Below are positions 37,275-47,170 of a stretch of 64,000 nt of DNA, piece by piece (within the stretch, counting starts at the first letter, position 1; each line of letters starts with the position of its first letter). The stretch comes from Marinobacter sp. ANT_B65. GTDB lineage: Bacteria > Pseudomonadota > Gammaproteobacteria > Pseudomonadales > Oleiphilaceae. Under the pieces are notes generated by a model, which was not told the DNA's origin, ran no database searches, and saw only the letters and a program-made list of their open reading frames with translations. The stretch lies in assembly GCF_002407605.1 (NCBI RefSeq), contig NZ_NXGV01000001.1, positions 383,142 to 447,141 of the forward strand, read 5' to 3'. The position numbers and the translations under genes were made by a program.

Positions 37275-39275
37275 ATGCCCTCTCGTAAAGATCTCGCCAA
37301 CGCCATTCGCGCGCTGAGCATGGATGCGGTTCAGAAAGCCAAATCCGGCCACCCGGGTGCGCCCATGGGCATGGCTGATATCGCCGAGGTACTGTGGAAC
37401 GATTACCTGAGCCACAACCCTGCTAATCCACAGTGGGCCAACCGCGACCGTTTTGTACTATCCAACGGCCACGGTTCCATGCTGCAGTACTCGCTGTTGC
37501 ACCTGAGCGGCTACGACGTTTCCATCGACGACCTGAAAAACTTCCGCCAACTGCACTCTAAAACACCGGGCCACCCGGAATACGGTTACACCCCGGGTGT
37601 AGAAACCACCACCGGCCCGCTGGGGCAGGGCATTGCCAACGCAGTGGGTTTCGCACTGGCAGAGAAAACCCTGGCGGCGCAGTTCAACCGCTCCGGCCAT
37701 GAGGTTGTTGATCACTACACCTACGCATTCCTGGGCGATGGCTGCCTCATGGAAGGCATCTCTCACGAAGTATGTTCACTGGCGGGCACTCTGGGCCTGG
37801 GCAAGCTGATCATGTTCTACGACGACAACGGCATCTCCATTGATGGCGAAGTTGAAGGCTGGTTTACCGACAACACACCGCAGCGCTTCGAATCCTACGG
37901 CTGGCAGGTAATCCCCAAGGTTGACGGCCATGATGCCGACGCCATCCGTGCCGCTGTTGAGGCTGGCCGTGCCAACACCGAACAGCCCACACTGATCTGC
38001 TGCAAAACCATCATCGGCTTCGGTTCACCCAATAAACAGGGTAAAGAAGATTGCCACGGCGCCCCGCTGGGTGATGATGAAATTGCACTGACCCGCGAAG
38101 CCCTGGGCTGGACTTACGGCCCGTTTGAGATTCCTGCCGACATCTACGAAGCCTGGAATGCTAAAGATAAGGGCGCCAGCGCCGAAAGCGCCTGGAACGA
38201 AACCTTTGCAGCATACGAAAAAGCCGAGCCGGAGCTGGCTGCTGAACTGAAGCGCCGCATGGCTGGTGATCTGCCTGCAGATTTCTCTGAAAAAGCTCAG
38301 GCTTACATTCAGGAATGTCAGGACAACAGCGAAACCATCGCCAGCCGCAAGGCTTCCCAGAACACCCTGAATGCCTACGGCCCGCTGCTGCCGGAACTGC
38401 TTGGCGGCTCTGCCGACCTGGCCGGTTCCAACCTCACTATCTGGAGTGGATGCAAAGGCGTGAGTAAAAACGATGCCAGCGGCAATTACATCTATTACGG
38501 TGTGCGTGAGTTCGGCATGGCAGCCATCATGAACGGCATCGCCCTGCACGGCGGTTTTGTACCATACGGCGCGACCTTCCTGATCTTTATGGAATACTGC
38601 CGTAACGCCGTGCGCATGGCCGCACTGATGAAGCAGCGTTCCATCTATGTTTTCACTCACGACTCTATTGGCCTGGGTGAAGATGGCCCGACTCACCAGC
38701 CGGTTGAACAGCTGGCCAGCCTGCGCACCACGCCGAACATGAGCACCTGGCGCCCGGCCGACGCCGTAGAATCTGCCGTTGCCTGGAAAAGCGCTCTGGA
38801 ACGCAAAGACGGCCCCACGGCCATGATCTTCTCCCGCCAGAACCTGCCTGCCCAGGCCCGTGACGCGCAACAGTTGGCGGATGTGGCTAAAGGCGCCTAC
38901 GTGCTGAGCGACAGCGAAGGCACACCGGATCTCATCCTGATTGCCACCGGCTCGGAAATAGGCCTGGCACAGGACAGCGCTGCCAAACTGCGGGAGCAGG
39001 GCAAGAAAGTTCGCGTTGTATCCATGCCATCTACTGATGTATTCGATGCCCAGAGCGCCGAGTACAAGCAGCAGGTGCTGCCCCTGGAAGTTACCAACCG
39101 TATCGCCGTCGAAGCCTCGATTGCAGATTACTGGTACAAGTATGTGGGCCTGGACGGTCGCGTTGTGGGCATGACCACCTTTGGTGAATCTGCTCCTGCC
39201 GGCGAGCTGTTCAAAGAGTTCGGCTTTACCGTAGAGAACATCCTTGAAGTGGCTGCGGAACTGCTGGACGCCTGA
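37275..39275 (+). CDS. tkt: Transketolase
   Basis: 666 residues from the ATG at 37275, which follows TTGGAGAAAC; earlier in-frame starts would add about 60 unconserved residues. ThDP-binding [18 protein letters not shown] (about 155-172) and DDNGISIDG, plus N-terminal [17 protein letters not shown]. It transfers two-carbon units in the pentose phosphate pathway and feeds erythrose 4-phosphate. It is the first gene of tkt-epd-pgk-fba and its stop overlaps epd by one base (TGATG). Confidence 0.97.
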   Translation: MPSRKDLANAIRALSMDAVQKAKSGHPGAPMGMADIAEVLWNDYLSHNPANPQWANRDRFVLSNGHGSMLQYSLLHLSGYDVSIDDLKNFRQLHSKTPGHPEYGYTPGVETTTGPLGQGIANAVGFALAEKTLAAQFNRSGHEVVDHYTYAFLGDGCLMEGISHEVCSLAGTLGLGKLIMFYDDNGISIDGEVEGWFTDNTPQRFESYGWQVIPKVDGHDADAIRAAVEAGRANTEQPTLICCKTIIGFGSPNKQGKEDCHGAPLGDDEIALTREALGWTYGPFEIPADIYEAWNAKDKGASAESAWNETFAAYEKAEPELAAELKRRMAGDLPADFSEKAQAYIQECQDNSETIASRKASQNTLNAYGPLLPELLGGSADLAGSNLTIWSGCKGVSKNDASGNYIYYGVREFGMAAIMNGIALHGGFVPYGATFLIFMEYCRNAVRMAALMKQRSIYVFTHDSIGLGEDGPTHQPVEQLASLRTTPNMSTWRPADAVESAVAWKSALERKDGPTAMIFSRQNLPAQARDAQQLADVAKGAYVLSDSEGTPDLILIATGSEIGLAQDSAAKLREQGKKVRVVSMPSTDVFDAQSAEYKQQVLPLEVTNRIAVEASIADYWYKYVGLDGRVVGMTTFGESAPAGELFKEFGFTVENILEVAAELLDA

Positions 39276-40318
39276 TGACAGCACCTGCGCCCTTTCGCAT
39301 TGCGATCAACGGGTATGGCCGGATTGGCCAGTGCGTGTTGCGTGCTCTGTACGAAAACGGTTTTCGCGATCACCTCCAGGTGGTCGCGATTAACGAGCTT
39401 TCCGATATAGACACGATTGCACACCTGACCCGCTACGACTCTACCCATGGCCGGTTCTCCGGAAGCATCGCAGTGCAGGGGCAGGATCTGATCATCAACG
39501 GTGATCCCATTCGCGTGCTCAGCCAATCAGACCCGGCGGAGTTGCCGTGGAATGAACTGGACATTGATCTGGTACTTGAATGCTCCGGCTCCTACTCCGA
39601 CCGGGCCACGGCTGAGCGACACCTTCAGGCGGGGGCAAAACGACTGCTGTTTTCCCAGCCTGCTGAATCGGATGTGGATCGCACGGTGGTATACGGCATC
39701 AACGAGACAGAAATCACAGAAGCCGATCGCATAGTGGCTGCAGGTTCCTGCACCACCAACTGCCTGGTGCCGGTGATCTGTGTGCTCGATAAAGCCTTTG
39801 GTGTGGAGCAGGGCAGTACCACCACCATTCACGCCGCCATGAATGACCAGCCAGTCATAGACGCCTACCATCAGCAGGACCTGCGCCTCACCCGCAGTGC
39901 GCTCCACAACATAGTCCCGGTAGATACAGGGTTGGCGCGCGGTGTTGAGCGACTGCTTCCGCACATGGAAGGGCGCTTCAGCTCCGTGGCTTTGCGCGTA
40001 CCCACCATGAACGTGTCCGCCATTGATATGGTGTTCAACGTGAGAGAAACCACCGATGTGGCCGCCGTAAACCGGGTGCTGAAGGAAGCCGCAAACGGCC
40101 CTCTGAAAGGCATTCTTGGCTACACCGATGAACTGCTGGCCAGTTCCGACTTCAACCACGATGCCCATTCCGGTGTTGTGGACGGCGGCCAGACCCGGGT
40201 AACCCGGGGGAACATGGTAAAGCTGCTGGTCTGGTTTGATAACGAATGGGGATTTGCCAACCGGATGCTGGATGTAAGCCAGAGCTGGCTGGGGAAAACC
40301 GCAGAGGTTCAAGAGTGA
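39275..40318 (+). CDS. epd: Erythrose-4-phosphate dehydrogenase (Epd/GapB)
   Basis: 347 residues of the GAPDH fold: [15 protein letters not shown] at about 9-23, catalytic Cys in [12 protein letters not shown] (near residue 157) and [11 protein letters not shown] at the C-terminus. The linkage tkt-epd-pgk-fba and the sequence suggest Epd, which oxidises erythrose 4-phosphate for pyridoxal phosphate synthesis, rather than the glycolytic GapA. The two activities cannot be separated with certainty from sequence alone. Confidence 0.85.
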   Translation: MTAPAPFRIAINGYGRIGQCVLRALYENGFRDHLQVVAINELSDIDTIAHLTRYDSTHGRFSGSIAVQGQDLIINGDPIRVLSQSDPAELPWNELDIDLVLECSGSYSDRATAERHLQAGAKRLLFSQPAESDVDRTVVYGINETEITEADRIVAAGSCTTNCLVPVICVLDKAFGVEQGSTTTIHAAMNDQPVIDAYHQQDLRLTRSALHNIVPVDTGLARGVERLLPHMEGRFSSVALRVPTMNVSAIDMVFNVRETTDVAAVNRVLKEAANGPLKGILGYTDELLASSDFNHDAHSGVVDGGQTRVTRGNMVKLLVWFDNEWGFANRMLDVSQSWLGKTAEVQE

Positions 40319-40382
40319 AAAGAGGCCTGGCCAGAATGCCTGCCTCCATCTTCATGATTTAAACGTTAAGGATATTAGTGTT

Positions 40383-41543
40383 ATGGCCATCAAAAAAATG
40401 ACCGACCTGAACCTCGCTGGCAAGCGGGTTCTGATCCGCGAAGACCTCAACGTGCCGGTAAAAAACGGCGTGATTTCCAGCGATGCCCGCATTCGCGCAT
40501 CCCTGCCGACCATCAAGGCAGCCAGAGATGCCGGTGCCAAAGTTATGCTGATGTCCCATCTGGGCCGCCCGGAAGAAGGCGTATACGACGAAGCCTCCTC
40601 CATGAAGCCGGTTGCTGATTACCTCACCGGAGTGCTGGGCCAGGAAGTGCGCCTGATTAAAGATTACCTCGGTGGCGTTGACGTTGCCGACGGCGAAGTT
40701 GTGCTGTTCGAGAATGTTCGCTTCAACAAAGGTGAAAAGAAAGACGATGAAACCCTGGCAAAGCAATACGCTGCCCTGTGCAACATCTACGTGATGGACG
40801 CCTTCGGCACAGCCCACCGTGCCCAGGCATCTACCCACGGCGTAGCCCGCTTTGCACCGGAAGCCTGCGCAGGCCCACTGCTGGCTGCGGAACTGGAAGC
40901 CCTGGGCAAAGCCCTGGATAACCCGGCCAAACCGGTTGTGGCCATTGTTGGTGGCGCCAAAGTCTCTACCAAACTCGACGTGCTCAACGCCCTCGAAAAA
41001 GTGTGTGACCAGATCATCGTAGGCGGCGGCATCGCCAACACCTTCCTGGCTGCAGCTGGCCACCCCGTTGGCAAATCCCTGTGCGAACACGAACTGCTGG
41101 ATACAGCCAGGGACATCGCCTCCCGGGTTAACATCCCGCTGCCGGTCGACGTAGTGGTTGCCAGCGAATTTGCGGAAAATGCCACAGCCACCATCCGGAA
41201 CATCTCCGACGTGACTGAAGACGATATGATCCTCGACGTAGGCCCGGAAACCGCAGGCCAGTTCGCGGAACTGCTCAAGAACGCCAAAACCATTCTGTGG
41301 AATGGCCCCGTAGGCGTGTTTGAGTTTGATCAGTTTGGCAACGGCACTAAAACCCTGGCCGAAGCCATCGCCGAGAGCGATGCTTTTTCTCTGGCTGGCG
41401 GCGGCGACACAGTTGCAGCCGTTGACAAATACGGCATAGCTGACAAGATCTCTTATATTTCCACTGGTGGTGGAGCCTTCCTGGAATTTGTGGAAGGTAA
41501 AGTCCTGCCGGCCGTTGCCGTGCTGGAAGAACGCGGCGCGTAG
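40383..41543 (+). CDS. pgk: Phosphoglycerate kinase
   Basis: 386 residues, usual length. Signatures: [14 protein letters not shown] at 18-31, [37 protein letters not shown] and the ATP-site [13 protein letters not shown] near the C-terminus. Interconverts 1,3-bisphosphoglycerate and 3-phosphoglycerate in glycolysis and gluconeogenesis. Third gene of the operon. Confidence 0.97.
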   Translation: MAIKKMTDLNLAGKRVLIREDLNVPVKNGVISSDARIRASLPTIKAARDAGAKVMLMSHLGRPEEGVYDEASSMKPVADYLTGVLGQEVRLIKDYLGGVDVADGEVVLFENVRFNKGEKKDDETLAKQYAALCNIYVMDAFGTAHRAQASTHGVARFAPEACAGPLLAAELEALGKALDNPAKPVVAIVGGAKVSTKLDVLNALEKVCDQIIVGGGIANTFLAAAGHPVGKSLCEHELLDTARDIASRVNIPLPVDVVVASEFAENATATIRNISDVTEDDMILDVGPETAGQFAELLKNAKTILWNGPVGVFEFDQFGNGTKTLAEAIAESDAFSLAGGGDTVAAVDKYGIADKISYISTGGGAFLEFVEGKVLPAVAVLEERGA

Positions 41544-41572
41544 AGCGCTCAGATTAAAACAGAATCGCAAGG

Positions 41573-41675
41573 GGCCGGGGCAGCAGGCTCCGGGACTGTC
41601 GGCAGCAAGGATGCTGCCGTCAAGCTTACAGGGATGTATTCACAGCGTGTCCCGGAGACTGCTGCTGCCCCGGCC
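41573..41675 (+). repeat. Nested hairpin in the pgk-fba gap
   Basis: The outer stem pairs GGCCGGGGCAGCAG (41573-41586) with CTGCTGCCCCGGCC (41662-41675) and continues inward with CTCCGGGAC (41588-41596) against GTCCCGGAG (41649-41657). An inner hairpin pairs CGGCAGCA (41600-41607) with TGCTGCCG (41612-41619). There is no T-run. It occupies half of the 207-base gap between two cotranscribed genes, so it may process or stabilise the mRNA, or may be a mobile intergenic palindrome. Confidence 0.8.
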
Positions 41676-41750
41676 AAGGTAGACTTACAAGTTTGCAGTT
41701 TGAATTTAAATTAATTAATCACGATTGCCCCTAACCGAGGAGACAACCAA

Positions 41751-42815
41751 ATGGCCCTGATTTCGATGCGGCAAATGCTGGACCACGCCGCCGAGCATGG
41801 TTACGGTGTGCCAGCCTTTAACGTAAACAACCTGGAACAGATGCGCGCCATCATGGAAGCCGCCGACAAAACCGATTCCCCGGTTATTGTCCAGGCCTCT
41901 GCAGGTGCCCGTAAATACGCCGGAGCCCCCTTCCTGCGCCACCTGATCCTTGCGGCCATTGAAGAGTTTCCGCATATCCCGGTAGTTATGCACCAGGATC
42001 ACGGCACCAGCCCGGCCATCTGCCAGCGCTCCATCCAGCTGGGCTTCAGCTCCGTAATGATGGACGGCTCCCTGGGCGAAGACGGCAAAACACCTATGGA
42101 CTACGAATACAACGTAGACGTAACCCGCCGTACCGTAGAAATGGCACACGCCTGTGGCGTATCTGTAGAAGGCGAACTGGGTTGCCTGGGCTCCCTGGAA
42201 ACCGGCCAGGCCGGTGAAGAAGACGGCATTGGCGCCGAAGGCACTCTGGACATGAGCCAGATGCTGACCGACCCGGAAGAAGCCGCCGACTTCGTGAAAA
42301 AGACCCACGTAGACGCACTGGCCATCGCTATCGGCACCAGCCACGGCGCCTACAAGTTTACCCGCCCACCCACAGGCGACATCCTGGCCATTGAGCAGAT
42401 CAAAGCCATTCACAAACGCATTCCGGATACCCATCTGGTTATGCACGGCTCCAGCTCTGTACCCCAGGAATGGCTGAAAGTTATCAACGAATTTGGCGGT
42501 GAGATTCCCGAAACCTACGGTGTACCGGTTGAGGAAATCGTGGAAGGCATCAAGTACGGTGTGCGTAAAGTAAACATCGATACCGACCTGCGCCTCGCCA
42601 GTACCGGCGCTGTACGTCGCTTCCTGGCCCAGAATCCGGCCGAGTTTGACCCGCGCAAATTCCTGCAGGCTACCATGGTTGCCATGACCGATATCTGCAT
42701 CGCCCGCTACGAAGCCTTCGGCTGCGCCGGCAATGCCAGTAAGATCAAGCCAATCAACCTTGAGCGCATGTTTGAGCGCTACGAGTCTGGCGAGCTGGAT
42801 CCGAAAGTTAAGTAA
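41751..42815 (+). CDS. fba: Class II fructose-bisphosphate aldolase (Calvin-cycle subtype)
   Basis: 354 residues. Zinc site residues lie in [15 protein letters not shown] (about 80-94) and [11 protein letters not shown]; substrate loop region has [16 protein letters not shown] and VMHGSSSVP. Makes or cleaves fructose 1,6-bisphosphate. It follows pgk after the hairpin-rich gap and ends with a strong hairpin at 42828. Long-form class II subtype seen in Pseudomonas and autotrophs. Confidence 0.95.
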   Translation: MALISMRQMLDHAAEHGYGVPAFNVNNLEQMRAIMEAADKTDSPVIVQASAGARKYAGAPFLRHLILAAIEEFPHIPVVMHQDHGTSPAICQRSIQLGFSSVMMDGSLGEDGKTPMDYEYNVDVTRRTVEMAHACGVSVEGELGCLGSLETGQAGEEDGIGAEGTLDMSQMLTDPEEAADFVKKTHVDALAIAIGTSHGAYKFTRPPTGDILAIEQIKAIHKRIPDTHLVMHGSSSVPQEWLKVINEFGGEIPETYGVPVEEIVEGIKYGVRKVNIDTDLRLASTGAVRRFLAQNPAEFDPRKFLQATMVAMTDICIARYEAFGCAGNASKIKPINLERMFERYESGELDPKVK

Positions 42816-42827
42816 GACCGTAGTAAG

Positions 42828-42856
42828 CAACCCCGGGCGCGCCTTGCCCGGGGTTG
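42828..42856 (+). terminator. Terminator-like hairpin after fba
   Basis: Perfect 11-base arms CAACCCCGGGC and GCCCGGGGTTG with a seven-base loop, 12 bases after the fba stop. A run of T is lacking (GTGAAATCC follows), so termination strength is uncertain. It is the natural end of the tkt-epd-pgk-fba transcript. Confidence 0.75.
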
Positions 42857-43042
42857 TGAAATCCCCTCTGAATTCCCTTCCCGATAGCCTCGCTGACGTT
42901 CTGATCGCCCCATAAACAGACAGCAAAACCCTATTGCTGAATCAAAGCATTAATCTGGCGATGCGCTGGGCCTGTTCTTAAATTCAGGCGGCCATCGGAT
43001 ATGTTTACCTGTTTTGTGGAGTTTTTGGCCCCAGCCCGAACG

Positions 43043-43405
43043 CTAATTCGTAATATATCGTTCGACTAGCCTATCGAGTTCCTCGCTATGGTAAAAATCA
43101 ATACATTTCTTTGTGTTGAACTCAACTGGGGCTTTTCCGTGATATTTCTTTTTCAGGAATTCGCGCCCCATTAAAGTAGCCTCTGTATAGGCTTCAATAG
43201 GGCCCGTTCCAAATTCAAGGAAACCAGCAGCGGTAGCGCTGGCATCCTTCCTTAATTCGGCATCTTCGAACGCATCGGCAAGACAGGTGCTCAAGGCGTA
43301 GTTTTTAAAAATTGTTTCCGGAGGGTAGGTTGGGGTGCTGGGGCGATCAGCACTCGCACACGCGTTCTGAGCAAAAACAGCACAAAGTAATAAAGCCTTT
43401 TTCAT
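43043..43405 (-). CDS. tai4: T6SS amidase immunity protein, Tai4 family
   Basis: 120 residues with a secretion signal (MKKALLLCAVFAQNACAS). The pattern NYALSTCLADAF, KDASATAAGFLEFG, PIEAYTEA, KKKYHGKAP and TKKCIDFYHSEELDRLVERYI matches what I recall of Tai4, the periplasmic antidote to the peptidoglycan amidase Tae4 delivered by type VI secretion. The two cysteines C41 and C101 could form the family disulfide. No intact tae4 and no T6SS apparatus gene lies in the window. It overlaps the preceding reading frame by four bases (ATGA). Confidence 0.8.
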   Translation of the reverse strand: MKKALLLCAVFAQNACASADRPSTPTYPPETIFKNYALSTCLADAFEDAELRKDASATAAGFLEFGTGPIEAYTEATLMGREFLKKKYHGKAPVEFNTKKCIDFYHSEELDRLVERYITN

Positions 43406-43728
43406 TTTAATTCCCAGAACAATGCTCTTTGCGCTCTTGGAAAGTAACCGCTGTCTTTGAGTAGATGTTTGATGGACACTCGATCAAAATAAACCGTACC
43501 TCGTGTGCATGGAGCGATCAATGACCACGTTAGCGACAGTAAATCTGCTGGAGTGAAATAGCAGACTAACACTCTCCCTCGTACTGGAAACGGTGCTTGA
43601 TAATTAGCGCCAGCGCCATCATATTTTATCCAAGTGGGCGCAAAGCAAAGAAAAACAACGGTAGGGCGCCAGTGCATGTTGGGGCAGGCGGTTGGTGCAT
43701 TGAGGCAGTTACGTGCAGCTCTAACCAT
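43402..43728 (-). CDS. Uncharacterised ORF upstream of tai4, possibly a decayed effector tail
   Basis: 108 codons, ending with an ATGA overlap onto tai4, so if real it is cotranscribed. The last residues (DSGYFPRAQRALFWELK) resemble the end of Tae4-type amidases (YFxxA...LWEL). The catalytic Cys-His motifs of Tae4 are not visible and the N-terminal half has no recognised homology. It may be a relic of the effector partner, or simply a frame open by chance. Confidence 0.35.
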   Translation of the reverse strand: MVRAARNCLNAPTACPNMHWRPTVVFLCFAPTWIKYDGAGANYQAPFPVRGRVLVCYFTPADLLSLTWSLIAPCTRGTVYFDRVSIKHLLKDSGYFPRAQRALFWELK

Positions 43729-43806
43729 CGCATTAAATTCTTTTTGGGCCGAAGGCCCTTATTGGACGCCCTTGTCAGAGCACCGTTTTATGCAGGCGCT
43801 ATATGT

Positions 43807-44052
43807 ATGAATAAAAATACCCTGATCACAGTCCTGGTCACGATAGTGAGCGCCATCATCTTCTGGAATGTATTGGCGGAGATGGTTGTGTATTACGAGA
43901 TGGCGGCAACCGGAGCGGAAACCAGGGCTGAGTTGGCAGATGATCTGGGCTTGGGAATTCTACTGTTTGCGGTCGTCCCACCAGGTACGCTGGCTCTTTC
44001 TTTAGTTACGGCCTGTATAACGCGGGGTCTACTGAAGCGACACGGACAGTGA
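43807..44052 (+). CDS. Small two-span membrane protein, unknown
   Basis: 81 residues. A hydrophobic segment (TLITVLVTIVSAIIFWNVLAEMVVY, described by its first residue at about 5) and a second (LGLGILLFAVVPPGTLALSLVTACI, about 49 on). The start at 43807 is chosen because a longer frame would include the hairpin GGGCCGAAGGCCC region upstream. No family recognised. It overlaps the next gene's possible GTG by four bases. Confidence 0.5.
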   Translation: MNKNTLITVLVTIVSAIIFWNVLAEMVVYYEMAATGAETRAELADDLGLGILLFAVVPPGTLALSLVTACITRGLLKRHGQ

Positions 44053-44066
44053 AAGGTTGCCAGGTT

Positions 44067-44378
44067 ATGGATCTAGACAAGCTCACCAGACTGCATCGAT
44101 ATGCGGCTTTTATGGCAGGCTTGTTTTTTGTGGCCGGCTTTATAAAGGCGTCTTTCCACGGCGGAGACGCTGATATTGCCGCCGACGTCTGGTTATTCGG
44201 CTTTTCGGTTTATTTGCCTTTCTATGTTCTGTATTCGGAGGGTACAGGGATTATCAGCGGGCCTTATGTCGGAGAGATTCAAAAGGAAACTGGGATGGTT
44301 GGTTTTCGCCTTCTTCAGTGTCTGTATTTAGTTGTGGCAATCACGTTTTTCTTGCTGACCGTGGGAAACATCACATAA
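44067..44378 (+). CDS. Small membrane protein, unknown
   Basis: 103 residues with three hydrophobic stretches (about 11-27, 39-57 and 85-100). No similarity recognised. GAAAGG lies ten bases before the ATG at 44067; a GTG at 44049 overlaps the preceding gene's stop and is an alternative. It probably forms a unit with the gene at 43807. Confidence 0.5.
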   Translation: MDLDKLTRLHRYAAFMAGLFFVAGFIKASFHGGDADIAADVWLFGFSVYLPFYVLYSEGTGIISGPYVGEIQKETGMVGFRLLQCLYLVVAITFFLLTVGNIT

Positions 44379-44434
44379 CACTCGGCTGTTGCTGGATGCT
44401 CTTGCACTACCCAATCCGGCGCCCCTCATGCCTC

Positions 44435-44962
44435 TCAATGTGTTCCCAGGCTCAGGGTCAGAACGCCCGATTGTTGAGAGAAGTTAAGCTGTCCAAGTAC
44501 ACTCATACCCAGCAGAACCATGTCCGGGTCCATGTCCGGGCTGATGGTGCCGGGTACATTATTGAATGTGATATCGCCCAGGCGGAGTTCTGGAATGGTT
44601 GTATTCCAGACACGTACTGTGCCAGCAGCAGTGCGTGCAAGGCTAGGCTGCATCCGGACAAGGCCTGCTTTTTCGGCGATGTGTTCTGAGACAGACACGG
44701 TTGTCGCACCCGTATCCAGAATGAAGGTTACGTTTTGGTTGTTGATGGTACCGTTTGCCAGATAATGGCCCTGGCGGTTGGCCTGCAGTTTGATTTCGGT
44801 GGTGCCGTCGCGAGAGTGACTGACCAGTTGCTGGTTAGGGTTGGTTTTGTGGGACTCCCAGCTACCGAGTAAATAGGTCGCAGCGGAGAGGAACACAATC
44901 CAGAAAACAGCGAAGTAAAGAAGGTATCGGGTTTCGGGTCTGATGATGCCAGGTTTACTCAT
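44435..44962 (-). CDS. Retropepsin-like aspartic protease family protein (TIGR02281-like)
   Basis: 175 residues: one N-terminal membrane anchor (about 14-32), then a periplasmic domain with the catalytic DTGATTVS at D83 and a flap/second half GLVRMQPSLARTAAG ... LRLGDITFNNVPG ... LLGMSVLGQLNF. The LLGMSxLxxL stretch closes the fold as in the clan AA single-lobe proteases, which act as dimers. Its substrates are unknown. Confidence 0.88.
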   Translation of the reverse strand: MSKPGIIRPETRYLLYFAVFWIVFLSAATYLLGSWESHKTNPNQQLVSHSRDGTTEIKLQANRQGHYLANGTINNQNVTFILDTGATTVSVSEHIAEKAGLVRMQPSLARTAAGTVRVWNTTIPELRLGDITFNNVPGTISPDMDPDMVLLGMSVLGQLNFSQQSGVLTLSLGTH

Positions 44963-45170
44963 TCTGTTCCTTTTAGTGGGGCGTCCGACAGGCTGTTTGA
45001 AGTCTAACCCATTCCGGGCACAAGAGCAGGGAGGCAGGTAGATTACAGATGTTTGAACGCACTACCATAAAGGTGCCCCAGCTGATTTTCAGCGCGGAAT
45101 TATGCAGTTGTCGGGCATCGGTTTTGCAGAGCTGCAAGTGTTAAGGCTATAGAAAAAGGAGAAGATGTAA

Positions 45171-45887
45171 ATGGATGAGTCTAAGCAAAAAATTGCACTG
45201 TTCATCGATGCGGACAATGCCCCTGCTGGCAAGTTTGAGGATGTTCTCAGTGAAGTCGCCAAATATGGTGTTGTAACCATAAGAAAAGCCTATGGAAACT
45301 GGAAAAAAGCTTCCTTGAAAGGCTGGGAGGACCTTCTGCATGAATATGCTATTCAGCCAGTGCAGCAGTACGACCTCTCGAAAGGAAAGAATGCATCGGA
45401 TATCGCGCTGGTTATTGATGCCATGGATGTGATGTACACCAAGGATATAGACGTGATGTGTTTCGTGTCGTCTGACTGTGACTTCACGCCAATGGTTACC
45501 CGTGCCCTGGCCGAGGGTAAGGTGGTTCTAGGCTTTGGCGAACGGAAGACACCCTCGCCATTTGTTAACGCGTGCTCCAAGTTTTTGTTTCTGGACCAGG
45601 GACCAGCTAAGAATGATGCAGAAGAAACCATAACGAAAAATATAAAATCAGATACAAAGCTGATCAGTCTGCTTCGTCAGGCAATTGAAGCGACGGAAGA
45701 GGATGATGGCTGGGCAGCCTTGGGGCCTGTCGGGTCGCACATTTCAAATAAGACCTCGTTTGATACCAGAAACTACGGCTATAGAAATCTGAGTAGTCTC
45801 ATCAAGGCAATAGATCTGTTTGAGCTGAAGCGTGGCCCGGGTAATTCCTATCTGGTGAGGGATGTCCGGAAGAAAAAAACGGCGTAA
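45171..45887 (+). CDS. NYN-domain protein with OST-HTH/LOTUS domain
   Basis: 238 residues. The NYN (PIN-like) nuclease fold covers about residues 6-145: IALFIDADNAPAGKFEDVL, with metal-binding acids D13 and D15, NASDIALVIDAMDVMY and CFVSSDCDFTPMVTRALAEG. A C-terminal helix-turn region (about 155-232, ending YGYRNLSSLIKAIDLFEL) fits the OST-HTH/LOTUS domain that binds RNA. The family likely handles RNA; no function is proved in bacteria. AAAAAGGAGAAG precedes the ATG. Confidence 0.9.
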   Translation: MDESKQKIALFIDADNAPAGKFEDVLSEVAKYGVVTIRKAYGNWKKASLKGWEDLLHEYAIQPVQQYDLSKGKNASDIALVIDAMDVMYTKDIDVMCFVSSDCDFTPMVTRALAEGKVVLGFGERKTPSPFVNACSKFLFLDQGPAKNDAEETITKNIKSDTKLISLLRQAIEATEEDDGWAALGPVGSHISNKTSFDTRNYGYRNLSSLIKAIDLFELKRGPGNSYLVRDVRKKKTA

Positions 45888-45914
45888 TGAACCAGCAACT
45901 CAGTGGAGTAAGCC

Positions 45915-46517
45915 CTAACCACCCTTCCGGCCAAGCTTCTCCAGCACCATCAGCGTATCTGTGTAGTTCACAAGCCGGTTCAGGTACTCGGGGGACAGCT
46001 TCTGCATCTCCGCAATAGCCCGGCTTACCAGCCTGTGTGCATTCATCGGGCCGGCATCTTTTGGTGTGCTTTCGATAGCCTGTTGAATGCGGTCATGCAG
46101 GGCGTGAGTGCTCTGGTCCGCTTTGGCTCTGGCCATGGCTTTCAGGGGTTGGGGGGTGCCTGTGCCTGATGCTGATGAGGGTTCCTCTGTTGCCCCGAAA
46201 ATTCTCTGCTCAAGGGCAGAGCGGGGCGTTGTGGCGGGTGCTTCTGCTGGCTGGTTCAGGGCATTCAGTAAGGTCGACAGAGGCGAAGGTTCGGGGGGCG
46301 CAGAGGCAGGCTCAGGTTGCTCTGAGGTTTTGAGTCTGGCCTGGTATTCGGATACCGCCTGTTCCAGTTTTTGCCAGTGCGGGCCGTTTTGCAGGTCTTT
46401 ACCGCGAAGGCGTTGTTCGCAGGCTTCCAGGTAGCGGAAGCGGACAGGGTCAAACCGGTTGGCACCTGAATGCCTGAGTTCTTCCAGCGTTAAATGCAGG
46501 ACCGAGTCTGCAGTCAT
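45915..46517 (-). CDS. DUF2894 family protein
   Basis: 200 residues: conserved N-terminus (HSGANRFDPVRFRYLEACEQRL), a Pro/Ala-rich linker (about 65-125) and a helical C-terminal part (ALHDRIQQAIES, SPEYLNRLVNYTDTLM). It is the last gene of the four-gene operon DUF3348-DUF802-OmpA-DUF2894, starting one base inside the stop of the OmpA gene. Function unknown; it most likely binds the stator complex or its cytoplasmic tail. Confidence 0.8.
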   Translation of the reverse strand: MTADSVLHLTLEELRHSGANRFDPVRFRYLEACEQRLRGKDLQNGPHWQKLEQAVSEYQARLKTSEQPEPASAPPEPSPLSTLLNALNQPAEAPATTPRSALEQRIFGATEEPSSASGTGTPQPLKAMARAKADQSTHALHDRIQQAIESTPKDAGPMNAHRLVSRAIAEMQKLSPEYLNRLVNYTDTLMVLEKLGRKGG

Positions 46518-47170
46518 CAGTCGCCAGCCTCGCCTTCTTGTTCATCTGTCGTGGATGGTGCCCGTGGCACTGTGCTGATTTCTACCCGCCGGTTCTGAGC
46601 CCGGGATTCTGAGTCTGTATTGGGCACAGCCGGGTGATGCGGGCCGAAAGCGGCGGCAAACACGCGGTCGTTGGGCAGGCCCAGGCTGGTGAGGGTTCGG
46701 GTAACTGTCAGCGCCCGTTGGGCTGACAACCCCCAGTTATCTCCATAACGGCTGCCGGGATGCATGGGCAGGTCATCGGTAAAACCGCTCACCATCAGCA
46801 ATTCATCATGCTGTTCAAGATAGGTTTCCAGGGGCGGGACCAGTGATTCCAGCACTTCCTCACCTTCGGCCTGGAGCTGGTCGGAATTGAGCTCAAACAG
46901 CACGTTGCCGCTGATGCCAATGCGGCCATCATGGAAGGTTACCAGCCCTTTGGTAAGCGGGTCTTCCAGGGCCTGCTCCAGAGCCATCCGGCGTTGCTCT
47001 TCGGCTTCCCGTTTTTCAATTTCCTGGTCCAGCGACTGGCTGAGTTCCAGCTGGATACCGATTACCCACACAAGCATCAGCGCCAGAATGCCCACCAACG
47101 CAGCCATCAGGTCCGAGAATATCGCCCAGACTGGTGCGGATTGTTGTTCGCCGCCTTCCAGCTGTTCCAT
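46517..47170 (-). CDS. MotB/OmpA-like membrane protein of the DUF802 operon
   Basis: 217 residues. One N-terminal membrane span with Asp at residue 20 (IFSDLMAALVGILALML), the position of the ion-binding Asp32 of MotB and its ZorB equivalents; then a periplasmic OmpA/peptidoglycan-binding domain (VLFELNSDQLQAEG, SGFTDDLPMHP, LSAQRALTVTRTLTSLG, NRRVEIS). It pairs with the MotA-like DUF802 protein coded upstream, forming a likely ion-driven stator. It begins on the last base of the upstream stop. Confidence 0.85.
   Translation of the reverse strand: MEQLEGGEQQSAPVWAIFSDLMAALVGILALMLVWVIGIQLELSQSLDQEIEKREAEEQRRMALEQALEDPLTKGLVTFHDGRIGISGNVLFELNSDQLQAEGEEVLESLVPPLETYLEQHDELLMVSGFTDDLPMHPGSRYGDNWGLSAQRALTVTRTLTSLGLPNDRVFAAAFGPHHPAVPNTDSESRAQNRRVEISTVPRAPSTTDEQEGEAGD

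Noticed and set aside
38025..39284. Long open frame opposite tkt
   Set aside because: It is antisense to the highly conserved transketolase coding sequence, with no ribosome site or family match; such frames arise from biased codon use.
40359..42926. Long antisense frames opposite pgk and fba
   Set aside because: Antisense shadows of well-identified enzymes.
43705..43800. attC-like integron site (GCTCTAAC ... GGGCCGAAGGCCC ... GTCAGAGC) before the small membrane genes
   Set aside because: The outer boxes pair imperfectly and do not match the RYYYAAC/GTTRRRY cores; no integrase or further attC repeats are seen.
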